NCBI GenBank assembly: GCA_029215795.1
Contig: JARDYH010000007.1
Coordinates: 64,038,763 to 64,102,762 of the forward strand
Reading direction: 5' to 3'
Length of the DNA stretch: 64,000 bases
From: Anniella stebbinsi
Lineage: Eukaryota > Chordata > Lepidosauria > Squamata > Anniellidae
Part shown: positions 51,401-58,600 of the stretch, piece after piece
Position numbering within the stretch: the first letter of the stretch is position 1
Layout of the letters: each line of letters starts with the position of its first letter
The notes under the pieces: generated by a model
Databases searched by the model: none
Seen by the model: the letters and a program-made list of their open reading frames with translations, nothing else
Told to the model about the DNA's origin: nothing
Made by a program: the position numbers and the translations under genes

Positions 51401-51782
51401 CCTTTGCCCTGGGGATGCCCTCGCTGGTGGGGAGGAACCCTGGGAGCAGGAGGGAGGCAGGCGGCCTGCTGGCTGGGCCTCCGAGGTGCCCTCCCCCCCT
51501 CCAGGCAGGAAGCCATTGGCCAGGCACAGCCCGCCTCCTGTTCTGGGCAAGGGAGGTGGGGGGAGGAGGCCTCCGCAGCCTGCTGGAGCTCTGCCCCCAC
51601 CCACCCCCTCTCCGTTGGGTCTCTCCCTGCAGGAGAAGCAGGACAAGGTGGTGCTGCAGGCGGAAGTGACCAACCTGCGGCAGAACAACCAGCGGCTGCA
51701 GGAGGAGTCGCAGGCGGCCAACGAGCAGCTGCGGAAGTTTGCCGAGATCTTCTCCAGCGCCGTGGAGAAAAAGGAGCTGTGA
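27638..51782 (+). CDS. SIPA1L3: SIPA1L3, signal-induced proliferation-associated 1-like protein 3 (whole spliced gene, 20 coding exons)
   Basis: A GTPase-activating protein for Rap small GTPases. In other vertebrates it acts at cell junctions and on the cytoskeleton, and is needed for epithelial polarity and eye lens development. All 20 coding exons were placed by hand. Every intron is GT–AG and every phase fits, giving 1,707 residues, slightly under the human length. Order: a long N-terminal region (1–471, one exon) with the family block '[20 protein letters not shown]'; a linker before the GAP (472–578); the Rap-GAP domain (about 579–790) with the asparagine-thumb motif '[11 protein letters not shown]', where Asn680 is the expected catalytic residue; a PDZ domain (about 926–1002) with the loop 'GLGQLGFHV'; a Ser/Pro-rich tail (about 1008–1600); and a C-terminal coiled coil (about 1640–1704). 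Paralogues SIPA1L1 and SIPA1L2 differ in the tail, and linkage to DPF1 also favours SIPA1L3. Confidence 0.95.
29604..29734 (+). CDS. SIPA1L3: SIPA1L3 coding exon 2
   Basis: Residues 472–515, containing '[18 protein letters not shown]' and '[11 protein letters not shown]'. This is the conserved lead-in to the Rap-GAP module. Acceptor CCAG at 29600–29603, donor GTATGC. Confidence 0.95.
29735..31153 (+). other. SIPA1L3: SIPA1L3 intron 2
   Basis: A 1.4-kb intron. It contains short GT runs near 30158, G-runs, and a C-rich tract (CCCCTC repeats) at 31066–31106 ending about 47 bases before the acceptor. I see no mobile element or hidden exon. Confidence 0.8.
31154..31342 (+). CDS. SIPA1L3: SIPA1L3 coding exon 3
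   Basis: Residues 516–578, including '[18 protein letters not shown]' and '[20 protein letters not shown]'. 189 bases, phase 0 at both ends. Donor GTGAGC. The following 421-base intron holds nothing recognisable. Confidence 0.95.
31764..31938 (+). CDS. SIPA1L3: SIPA1L3 coding exon 4 (start of Rap-GAP domain)
   Basis: Residues 579–636 plus one base, starting the Rap-GAP fold: '[19 protein letters not shown]' and '[20 protein letters not shown]'. The donor GTAGGT is followed within 10 bases by a (CTG)6 tract. Confidence 0.95.
31950..31967. repeat. (CTG)6 microsatellite at a splice donor
   Basis: Six CTG units begin 11 bases inside intron 4 of SIPA1L3, so length changes would fall close to the donor. 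Confidence 0.9.
32137..32240 (+). CDS. SIPA1L3: SIPA1L3 coding exon 5 (Rap-GAP)
   Basis: Residues 637–671: '[18 protein letters not shown]' and '[17 protein letters not shown]'. A Rap-GAP core segment. Acceptor TTGCAG, donor GTAACC. The 388-base intron after it has no notable feature. Confidence 0.95.
32629..32786 (+). CDS. SIPA1L3: SIPA1L3 coding exon 6 (Rap-GAP, asparagine thumb)
   Basis: Residues 672–723 plus two bases. It holds '[18 protein letters not shown]', the signature of Rap-type GAPs, in which the Asn (residue 680 here) enters the Rap active site in place of an arginine finger. The motif is intact, so the GAP should be catalytically competent. The 605-base intron after it shows nothing recognisable. 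Confidence 0.96.
33392..33968 (+). CDS. SIPA1L3: SIPA1L3 coding exon 7 (end of Rap-GAP and linker)
   Basis: Residues 724–916, a large 577-base exon. '[20 protein letters not shown]' and '[16 protein letters not shown]'-type sequence (here [19 protein letters not shown]) end the GAP domain. The rest, including '[18 protein letters not shown]' and '[12 protein letters not shown]', is the conserved linker to the PDZ. The acceptor is AAG rather than the usual CAG. Confidence 0.95.
34018..34240 (+). mobile_element. tRNA-derived CORE/MIR-like SINE
   Basis: 'gtgtagcagctagagtgctg', then a B-box-like 'gagttctagcccccc', then 'gactttgggccagtcacag', 'acctacctcgcggggttg' and 'ttgggatccttggagg'. It is a nearly full-length copy in intron 7 of SIPA1L3, in sense orientation. 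The same family recurs at 34666–34857, just after the next exon. Confidence 0.75.
34344..34618 (+). CDS. SIPA1L3: SIPA1L3 coding exon 8 (PDZ domain)
   Basis: Residues 917–1007 plus two bases, covering nearly the whole PDZ domain: '[19 protein letters not shown]', '[18 protein letters not shown]' and '[13 protein letters not shown]'. The peptide-binding loop GLGQLGF is intact. At 275 bases the exon is not a multiple of three, so losing it would shift the frame. A (CCT)n tract lies just before the acceptor. The exon is bracketed by two same-orientation SINE copies. Confidence 0.96.
34666..34857 (+). mobile_element. tRNA-derived CORE/MIR-like SINE, second copy
   Basis: 'gctggagagccagcgtggg', 'gactttgggccaggcacag', 'gaggataaaatggagagg' and 'ccgccttgggctccttgg', ending in AATAAATAAATG. 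It is the same family and orientation as 34018–34240, but its middle is shortened. Confidence 0.75.
34858..37352 (+). other. SIPA1L3: SIPA1L3 intron 8, remainder
   Basis: This part of the intron holds one further SINE fragment at 36165–36260 and otherwise unremarkable GC-rich sequence with short GGCA runs near 35801. I see no hidden exon. Confidence 0.75.
36165..36260 (+). mobile_element. CORE/MIR-like SINE fragment
   Basis: 'cacagccggatggcgagag', 'cctggatttgaatcccac' and 'tggctgtgggcagttcttc' follow the head and core of the MIR-like SINE family. The 3' part is missing. Confidence 0.5.
37353..37604 (+). CDS. SIPA1L3: SIPA1L3 coding exon 9
   Basis: Residues 1008–1091: '[20 protein letters not shown]' at the junction, then '[16 protein letters not shown]' and '[10 protein letters not shown]'. 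The start of the low-complexity tail. The 421-base intron after it contains a (CCTC)n tract near 37993–38016, directly before the next acceptor. Confidence 0.93.
38026..38178 (+). CDS. SIPA1L3: SIPA1L3 coding exon 10
   Basis: Residues 1092–1142: '[18 protein letters not shown]', '[16 protein letters not shown]' and 'RYKPSPER'. Acceptor GCTAG, donor GTAGGC. Conserved serine-rich tail block of the family. Confidence 0.94.
38179..39817 (+). other. SIPA1L3: SIPA1L3 intron 10
   Basis: 1.6 kb of GC-rich sequence. It holds a C-homopolymer of about 20 at 39122–39141, a short AGC/AGT tract at 39475–39492 and a CT run near 39570. No mobile element recognised. Confidence 0.75.
39818..39948 (+). CDS. 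SIPA1L3: SIPA1L3 coding exon 11
   Basis: Residues 1143–1186: '[19 protein letters not shown]', '[18 protein letters not shown]'. The ending '[12 protein letters not shown]' matches the human tail closely. Phase 1 donor GTAAGC. Confidence 0.94.
39949..42921 (+). other. SIPA1L3: SIPA1L3 intron 11
   Basis: A 3-kb intron with G-runs near 41740 and 42077 and a short (GGGA)n at 42841–42858, before the branch-point region. I recognise no transposon or exon in it. Confidence 0.75.
42922..43031 (+). CDS. SIPA1L3: SIPA1L3 coding exon 12
   Basis: Residues 1187–1223: '[20 protein letters not shown]' and '[11 protein letters not shown]'. The match to the human tail is close. The intron after it is only 105 bases. 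Confidence 0.95.
43137..43510 (+). CDS. SIPA1L3: SIPA1L3 coding exon 13
   Basis: Residues 1224–1347: '[19 protein letters not shown]', '[15 protein letters not shown]', then a glycine/serine-rich stretch. An in-frame AGC tract gives four serines followed by Asn-Asn-Asn-His-His, and two G-runs of seven or more lie in the coding sequence. This is the least conserved exon of the gene. The 787-base intron after it has a C-homopolymer near 44015 and nothing else clear. Confidence 0.9.
44298..44513 (+). CDS. SIPA1L3: SIPA1L3 coding exon 14
   Basis: Residues 1348–1419: '[17 protein letters not shown]', '[18 protein letters not shown]' and '[13 protein letters not shown]'. Acceptor GTTCCAG, donor GTGAGG. 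The 341-base intron that follows ends with a (GGA)n tract before the acceptor. Confidence 0.94.
44855..45017 (+). CDS. SIPA1L3: SIPA1L3 coding exon 15
   Basis: Residues 1420–1474: '[20 protein letters not shown]' and '[17 protein letters not shown]'. One of the best conserved tail blocks in SIPA1-like proteins. The next intron, 464 bases, shows nothing recognisable. Confidence 0.96.
45482..45683 (+). CDS. SIPA1L3: SIPA1L3 coding exon 16
   Basis: Residues 1475–1541: '[20 protein letters not shown]' and '[19 protein letters not shown]'. Donor GTGAGT at 45684. The 430-base intron after it is plain sequence. Confidence 0.95.
46114..46257 (+). CDS. SIPA1L3: SIPA1L3 coding exon 17
   Basis: Residues 1542–1589: '[20 protein letters not shown]', '[19 protein letters not shown]' and 'AAKAYE'. 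Conserved in human. Donor GTAGGG. Confidence 0.95.
47730..47757. repeat. (CAG)9 microsatellite
   Basis: Nine perfect units on the sense strand of SIPA1L3 intron 17. Together with the 196–222 tract it is the longest CAG/CTG tract in the window. Confidence 0.95.
48260..48290. repeat. (CCCT)n microsatellite
   Basis: About 7–8 units of CCCT. Similar tracts occur at 22295–22318 and 37993–38016. Confidence 0.9.
48402..48455. repeat. (GGCA)n tandem array
   Basis: About 13 perfect tetranucleotide units. A tetranucleotide gives no period-three frame, so the long open frames crossing it are coincidental. Confidence 0.97.
48985..49200 (-). mobile_element. CR1-like LINE fragment, reverse
   Basis: 'ggctggatcaggcggaagg', 'tccatctagtccagcactc', 'acgcagtggccgaccagcc' and 'cagcagccggcacattcag' are the reverse complement of the family 3' end. 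It lies antisense inside SIPA1L3 intron 17. Confidence 0.7.
50007..50130 (+). CDS. SIPA1L3: SIPA1L3 coding exon 18
   Basis: Residues 1590–1630: '[20 protein letters not shown]' and '[18 protein letters not shown]'. Acceptor CTCCAG, donor GTGAGC. The following 1.16-kb intron contains an AAT tract near 50667, a CAG-rich stretch near 50708 and a C-homopolymer at 51060–51076, with no transposon seen. Confidence 0.95.
51292..51373 (+). CDS. SIPA1L3: SIPA1L3 coding exon 19 (coiled coil start)
   Basis: Residues 1631–1658: '[19 protein letters not shown]' and 'KQLHSDLQK'. It begins the C-terminal coiled coil. A (CCCT)n tract directly precedes the acceptor. Confidence 0.95.
51633..51782 (+). CDS. SIPA1L3: SIPA1L3 last coding exon (coiled coil and stop)
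   Basis: Residues 1659–1707: '[19 protein letters not shown]', '[20 protein letters not shown]', ending in 'EKKEL' and TGA at 51780–51782. The heptad-like leucine spacing completes the coiled coil. The ending matches the human C-terminus. Confidence 0.97.
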   Translation, partial: EKQDKVVLQAEVTNLRQNNQRLQEESQAANEQLRKFAEIFSSAVEKKEL

Positions 51783-51930
51783 GCAGGGGCCCTGCCAGGC
51801 GTGGGGAAGAGGGCGGCAGCAGCGGCGGCTCTCTGCAAACCGGGGAGTGGGCGACGAGTGGGGCTCCTCAGACCCTTCCCTGGAGCCCAGCGCGCCACCT
51901 GCCCTCCCAGGAGGAGAAGGTCTCTCTCTC

Positions 51931-51950
51931 TCGATCGATCGATCGATCGA
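51931..51950. repeat. (TCGA)5 self-complementary repeat in 3' UTR
   Basis: Five TCGA units in a row. The whole 20 bases are a perfect palindrome and contain ten CpG cytosines counting both strands. Confidence 0.95.
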
Positions 51951-53968
51951 CTCGTCTCCCCCCCACCCCCGAGCTCAAGTCTCCAGTGCCTGCTGCCCTT
52001 TGCCTAGACTCCCTTCCGTGGGCCACAGTCACTGTGCCACCGTGGTGGAGGAGGAGGAGGAGGAGAGCAGCCTCTGTCTGTCCGCCAGTCGGAGGCCGGA
52101 GGTGGAGCTCAGAGCCCCCCACCGCCTCACCAGCGTAGCCCATGAAGCACCTCCGGCAGCAACCCACCACCCAGGGGCACAGAGAGCTGCCAGCCGCCAG
52201 CCTCCGGCCCTAGCGAGCGACGCAGCCGGGCTGCCTTGGCCTCCCATGGACTGGACTTCTTCTACACACGGAGCGGCCGGCGCCTCAAAGAGCACTTTCT
52301 CATGACTAAATTATTTTCTAGAGAATGCAAGGTTGGGAGTGGCTCAGGAAGTTAAAACAAAGTTTAAATGTATATGTTCTTTATAAAACACACTATATTT
52401 GTATAAATGGTACTGTTTGTAATTTTTTTTTCTATGAGATTTCTGTGCATGCATCCAAATTTAAGCACACCGGAGTTTCTTCCCAGCTGCAGCAGATTTG
52501 GACCAGGGAGGGTGAGTGAGGGGAAGCCCGGGAGGCGCTCTCCCGGGTTTGGGGGCAGGAGTGGGGCAGCTGCCCTGCCAGGACCGGCATGAGCGGCTGT
52601 TGGCGGGCGAAGGCGACCCATGGCCGCCTCACTGGGCCTGGGGCAAGGGGAAGCATACCGCTCCAGCATCCCTCTGCTCTCTCCACAGTTGCGGGGTGGG
52701 GGGGGGGGGTGAGCTCTCCAGCTACACCTCCCAGTCACTTCAAGCCATGTCCCCATCTCTGCTGGCTGGCTGGCTGGGCCAGGCCACCACTGGGCCTGCT
52801 CAGCAACTCTTCTGCAATAAGGAAGGGGCCGTGGGCCGTGAGCGTGGCGGCTTCCTCTTCCAGCCTGGTACGTTGTGTTTGTGAAGCTCAGAGCATTTCT
52901 GGCTTCTCTTGGCTTGGCTGATTCTGTGGCCTGTGGAAGTGGGGGGACGGGGCACTGGCAGCCCACTGGCCCGGAGGTGCCGAGGACCGCTCTGCCGCCT
53001 CCTGTCTTCAGCTGGGACTGCTGCCAGGAGCGCAAGGGCAGGGCCAGGGCGGCTCCGGGCCCCCAATTCAGCTTTGGCCCATACCTGAACTATGCAAACG
53101 CCCAGCCCCTGGGCGCCTGTCTTGGCTCAGGCCATCTTCCTCCCCGGCCCCCAAGGTGCCATCTGACCTGCTGCAAGGACAGTGTGTGTGTGTGTGTGGA
53201 GGGGGGGGGTCCGGATGAAGGGTGGGGACCCTCTCAGCTCCCCCGCCAGCATGACCATCCCGGAGACTTGCAGAGGCAGCAGCTGTGCTGTGACCGTCTT
53301 CACTGCCAGGGTGCTGCCTGCTCTCCCTCCCTGCAACCCTGGGCTTGGCTCTGCATATAGGGCCTGAAGCTGCCCCCACACACACACACACACACAGCCC
53401 CCCTGGCCCTAGTGGCAGGAAGAGCCGTGTCCCCAAGATGCTCCAGCCCCCTCCTGCCCAAGCCCTTGACCAGCTAGCTGCCTTCAGGTGCTTGCAAAAT
53501 GGCGACCTTTGCCTGGCGGGCGGGAGCGCTTCTCCGTCTTCTCTGGAACGGACTGCGTGGCAGCTGGGACGGGAGTGATCCAAGGCCAGCCCCCTCCCCT
53601 TCCCCACAAAACTGCCACAGGGCTCTCTTTCCCGCCACGGCCACTGCCGGAACAGGCAGCACTCTCCCCGGAACTCCCTTAATTTTGTACCAGGATCTCC
53701 CTGAAGTTCGTATGGCTGATCTCTTCCCCCCCCCCCAAACTTTTCTTAAGAACCCCCTTTTAGTGCCCTTTCCGTAATGTAGGAGAACAACCCTGTTGTT
53801 GCTGGATCCCACTTTGGCGGTGGGGGAGGCAGGTCCCCATTTCTGTCCGTTGTGTTGTGTGAATTGTTTCTTCTTTTTAATTTTATAAGAATCTTTACAG
53901 ATCAAATCTGTCTTATTTAAGTTTTTGTCTTAAAATCGCTGACAGGAAAGTACGACCAGCTTTTGTAA

Positions 53969-53974
53969 AATAAA
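53969..53974 (+). promoter_or_regulatory. SIPA1L3: Poly(A) signal AATAAA (proximal)
   Basis: Canonical hexamer within the AU-rich end of the 3' untranslated region. No strong GU-rich element follows it, so it may be the weaker of the two signals. Confidence 0.6.
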
Positions 53975-54051
53975 TTGCCCAGTGTAATTCTCTGGAATCC
54001 TCAACAATAATGTTTTTGCACGCCTCCGGATGGGCTGGGATGGAGGCACGG

Positions 54052-54057
54052 AATAAA
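54052..54057 (+). promoter_or_regulatory. SIPA1L3: Poly(A) signal AATAAA (distal, probably main)
   Basis: Canonical hexamer followed at 54080–54108 by a GU-rich stretch ('tgtgttgctgttttgtgag'), the usual downstream element for cleavage. I take this as the main end of SIPA1L3 transcripts. Confidence 0.65.
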
Positions 54058-54080
54058 CATTTCATAGAAAAAACCCAAAC

Positions 54081-54469
54081 CCCTGTGTTGCTGTTTTGTG
54101 AGTGTGAAAGATGGCCCTTGGCGTGAGCCCTGGGGTGGATGTGGCCCGCTCCGCTTCCTCTCCCAACTCCAGGCGTTGCCTGCGTGTGCGCATGAAGGCA
54201 GGGGGAATCGGATGTGGCGCCTCCTGCACCCAGACATCCCTCTGCCCTTCTTTCCCCATTCTGTTGTCATGCCAACCGCTCTGCGCTAGAAATAGTTGCT
54301 TCTGCAGGTGCAAAGACTGTGCAGGTGGGGGGGCGTTGCTTCATTCCTTCCCCCAGCAGCCTAGACACACCTGGAATGAAGAATTCCTCTCCCCCTCCCC
54401 CAGAAGCCCCAGCCACGCCAGTGGGAGGAGGAGGGGGGCGGGGGGGCAGTTCAAAGAAGCAACACCACG
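54081..54469. other. Short intergenic gap between convergent genes
   Basis: About 390 bases between the inferred 3' ends of SIPA1L3 and DPF1. It contains the GU-rich downstream elements of both poly(A) sites at its edges and no repeat, exon or RNA gene I can recognise. Confidence 0.6.
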
Positions 54470-55538
54470 CGGCTGGAATTCAGACCACATTTAATGCACA
54501 GAACAATCCACGCACATTAAAGATGCAGGCAACAGAACAACACCATGTACCAAGGTGGGGGCTTAATGGCAGAGCTTCCCTGCTAGCCTTCAGCAGCCCC
54601 CCCAGGGGGCCTTTTCCCAACCCCCAACACAATTTTTCTAGGATGCGGGGTTAATGCTCTACCCTTTCCCACCATGTTGATCCCCCCCCCAAGTTTTCAT
54701 CCCCTCCCTCCGTTTTTCAATCCAGCAACACGGAAACAAATCCTGCTTTGTTTAGCAGCCAAGAGGCCCCCCGGCCTTGACTCCCTGCTGCCCTGCCAAA
54801 TGCTCCCTGCGCCCCCTCAGAGACATCCACCCCAGTAGGACCAAGCATGCTGGGCCCCCAGCGGTGCAGCCTTTGGATACCCCCACCGGAAGCCCACCCT
54901 CGCCAGGCATCCAGCACTCCTGCCCCGACTCCGTTGCATGTCCTTTGGGGCTGGGCTCCCCACCCCCACCCCCTCTCCTTGTGCATCCGTCTCTGTCCCA
55001 GGCCGGAGGGAAGCCGGGGCTCCAAGGTGTGCCAGAGGCTGTGCGGGGGATGTCCTCGCCGGAGCTGGGTGGGCAGCTGCTCAGAGGGAGGCAGGGTGGA
55101 GAAGCAAACACAGAACGTCACATGCATCCGTCTATGGGGGAGGGGAAGAACACCTCTCCCCACCCAGCAGAGGGGCAGGGAGGCGGCTGCCCCCTCCCCG
55201 TTATGGCTTTGAGTTGAGATTTGCCGCCTCTGGGGGCAGGCAGGCAGGCAGCAGTGAGCAAAGGCAGGATTGGGGCCCCACTGCTCCCTCCAGTTGGGTG
55301 AAGGGAAGGGGGCCCCACCAAATGTTCAGGACAAAAGGTCTTGCCCCCCCTTAGTGGTGGGGGGGAGAGGGGTTCCAGCCAACCTGATGGGGCAGGTAAA
55401 AGATCCGCGTTGCAAGGCCGGGGCTTAAGCACACGCACAGCCCACAGCCCCTCCCTGCCCCCTCCCTGCCCCGGCTGAGACCTTGGAGCCAGAGGGTGAA
55501 CCGCTGGAGGGCGGGAGGAGGGGCCAGAGGGCCCCCGC
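54470..55538 (-). other. DPF1: DPF1 3' untranslated region
   Basis: About 1.07 kb from the stop codon to the inferred cleavage site. GC-rich, with a short GGCA run near 55237. The end is inferred from the ATTAAA signal. Confidence 0.6.
54490..54495 (-). promoter_or_regulatory. DPF1: DPF1 poly(A) signal ATTAAA
   Basis: On the – strand the hexamer ATTAAA is followed after about 20 bases by a GU-rich stretch ('gtggtgttgcttctttg'), fitting a cleavage site near 54470. This is the common variant hexamer. Confidence 0.6.
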
Positions 55539-55609
55539 CTAGGTTAGGGTGATGTAGGCTGATGCCTTCTCTTTCAGCTGCCGCAGGCACAGGTGGCAGC
55601 TCCAGCTTC
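55539..55609 (-). CDS. DPF1: DPF1 last coding exon
   Basis: Encodes '[19 protein letters not shown]' and 'ITLT', then TAG (55539–55541 on the + strand). It supplies the last two cysteines of PHD2. Acceptor CACAG. Confidence 0.95.
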
Positions 55610-58600
55610 CTGTGGGGGAAGAGCGGGGGGGGGGGAGCAGCGTCAGCGTCCAGACTTCCCCCAGGAAGGAAAGAGCAGTGCCAGGCGGGGAGGGGGGCCT
55701 ACCCCTACCCCCTTCCCAGGCTAGGGCCCTGCTCACCTTCAGGGGGCTCAGCCATGGGGGGGTTCAGGCAGTACATGTGGTAGCCCCGGTCACAGTCGTC
55801 GCAGAACAGTAGCTGGTCCTGAGGGAGAGGAGGCAGAAAGGCCGTTCGGACGGAGGAAAGGGGGTGGGGGGCAAAGCAGCACCCAGGTGGGGGCACAGGC
55901 ACCCTTGCTTGAATGGCACCCAGGAAGCTGCCTTGATCCTGAGCCCGCGTCCTGCCCCCCCCCCCAACCACCCAGAATTGTTCGCATCAGCTGGCAGTGG
56001 CTAGTCTGTGGGCGGGTGGGGTGGTTTCCCAGCCCTCCCTGGAGATGCTGCTGGGGATTGAACCCGGGGCCTTCTGCGAGCAAACCGGGCAGTGGTTCCC
56101 CCCTTGAGTTGGGGCCCTTGCACATAAGGGCGGCCCTGAGGCTCGCGCTGCCTGGACAAGGCGTGCCTCCCCCCTCCCCCCATGTACGGAGAGGAGTTTC
56201 GGCTACTCAATGTGACCTCCTCATCTTCGTCTTTCTCTGGGGCTGATGCCCGGCAAAGGTGGCCAGCGCAGGATGGAGCCTTGCCCAGGGGCCAAGAGCA
56301 GGGAGCCCGGCCAGGCGGTGGCCCTCCTGGGTGCTTGGAGGTCGAGAGCTTGAAGAGCCCTGGGAGGGGGAGGGGGAGTCGAGTGCAGCTCATGCACAGC
56401 AGCAGGAACCAGCAAAGTGGGGGGGGCTTGTCCAGCACATGCCCCCCACGCCCCCCCTCGGGGACCAGGTGACGTACGTCATTCTCCGAGGTGCCGCAAA
56501 GGCTGCAGCTCTTGCACTCAATGCATTGCCACCGGTATGTCCGCACGGCAGCCGTCATGTTCACGGTGAACTGCAGGCACGAGGGGTGCCCTGGACAGGA
56601 AAGGGAGAACGGAGCGGCCATGAGCCCCCGCTGACGAGAGCGCCGGCCCCCTCCGCCCTCCCTGCCTCTTCGTAAGGCCTTCCTTCCAACCCCCCCCCCC
56701 CCAATCCGCCTCAGCGGCAGCTGGGCACACTCCACCCGTCCGTTCTCCTTGATCTGTGCGGAAGGCTTGTTTCCCCTGGCAAAGAGCCTTCAAGGTGGCC
56801 AATCGAGTGGGGACAATTCAAAGAACAGCAGCTCCACTGGGGTGGGGGTGGGGGTGGGGGAGAAGACACTCTTCAAGGGCAGACCCACAGACGACCCAGA
56901 GCAGCACGCCAGTGGGGTTATGGCCAAAAGGCAAGGTAGCAGCAACCAGATCCTATGCAGCTGGTGCATGAACCCAAGGCGCTTTGCGCAAAGCTGGTTC
57001 TAGGAGCACTGGGAAGGCCGGCTGGCATGTTCTTGGGGGCGCTCTGTTCCGGGCTGCTATGCAGCTGAGCCACAGGTTCAGAAGAAGGCTCCATTCAGGC
57101 AGATCTCAGAGGAAGTCCTCAACGCACCCACATCTGAGCTCCCTACCAACTAGGGCAGTTCCTCCTGAGCCTAAAAGCTGAGAGTACCCGATCGTAGCCA
57201 GCGCTGGGATTGGCTCCAGAAGCCATAGAGACATGGGACGCTGCCTTATTCTGAGCCAGGCCCAGCGTCCCTCTAGCCCAGAACTGGCACAGCTGAATGG
57301 CAGAGACAGAAAGCTCTCCAGGGAATCCAGGCAGGGCGTTTTCCTCTACCTGGAGATGCGGCCGGGGACTGAGCCACCTGGGACCTTCTGCATTCCAAGC
57401 GAGGGCTCTTGTGCCACGGAGCGGTGGCCCCTCACGGCTCCAGCAGCAACAGCAGCAGCCTGCATGCCTCTTCCCTGCTGCGCACCAGGCTGCCATGCAC
57501 CGGGCCATTCTCCCACAACGCCCCAGCTGTCGGGGCAGAGTCTGGTATCGCCCTGCTGCCCCACCCACAATGCCCCCGGTCCTGGAAGTGATTCTCAGGG
57601 CTTTTGCTCCGTGTGGCTCCCCCCTCCCCACTTTGCACACCTCCTCCCCCCCACCCCACCCCACCCGCGGGCACTCACCTGAACGTCCACAGTCCGCACA
57701 GGAGATGAGATCCTCAGGGCAGCCGGTCTTCTTGGAGCCGCCTAGACAGAAATCACAATAACCGTTTGGTATGACTGTGCCGTCCGGAGCTTTCTTAGCT
57801 GTAAAACAGCAAGGAGAGGCCAGAATCAAGGATGGGCCGTGCAGAGCCCCTGTGCACCCAGCAGCAGACGCCTCCTCCCCACCTGGGGGGAATATGCCAC
57901 ACCTCGCCTCTTCCACCTGCACACACACGTTCCCTTACTCCCAGGGGTTTTGCTGGCGCCTTCTTCACATGCAGGGATTCTGCTCAGCAGCCGGAATGCT
58001 TTGCACGCGACAAACGCCCCACGACGCTCTTCTCCCCCGTGAAGATACAGCAAGCGGCCCACACCGTGTGCTCCTGCTGCAGCCATGCGCTGCCAACCAG
58101 AGCTCATGTCACATGTACACACACACTCGTCACACGCAATTGTGCAGGGGTGCGCACAGTCCGTGGCCGCGTCCTCCACGGCAGCCGCCGCCGCCTTCGG
58201 TGAACAGGCTCGATGCTTCTCGCCTGCTCCCTTCCGTCACCCTGGCCTTCCCGGCCGGCCATTCCAGACCCCTCCTCCGTCTCTTGCCAGAGCGCTCCAC
58301 ACGGTTTGAAAGACCTCAGACCGGCACCACAAACGGAACCATCCCATTGAGCAAAACAGCCGAGGCTTGTCCTCCCCTTGCATCGTTCTCCTCAGAGAAT
58401 TTAACCTTCCTGGAGTCAGGATGGGGGTGACGTCTTTGTGTCTGCACTGAGGCCTGCTGAGGACGCCTGGGCCACCTTCCTCTGCCACCGCCCCAGCACC
58501 GCACCACGACCCTGGAGAAGTCCCTGACAGGACAGGAAAGGGGGGGGCTGAAGCCAGGGAGAGGGGGCTGTGACAGGCTCCACCTGGGCGGCCTTGTTGC

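Larger units (their letters stand above)
51783..54080 (+). other. SIPA1L3: SIPA1L3 3' untranslated region
   Basis: About 2.3 kb from the stop to the likely cleavage site just after the second AATAAA. It is mostly GC-rich, with a TCGA palindromic repeat, CA and GT runs, and then a sharply AU-rich block at about 53870–53990. No intron boundary is apparent. The end point is inferred from poly(A) signals. Confidence 0.7.
56591..57678 (-). other. DPF1: DPF1 intron with G-quadruplex motif and SINE
   Basis: A 1.09-kb intron. It contains a C-run near the acceptor (56690–56702), four close G-runs at 56839–56861 on the + strand, and a near-complete SINE at 57221–57430. The rest shows nothing recognisable. 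Confidence 0.75.

Noticed and set aside
57430..57480. A possible tRNA gene next to the SINE in the DPF1 intron
   Set aside because: The tRNA-like text belongs to the SINE head, and its B box is disrupted. No cloverleaf could be drawn.
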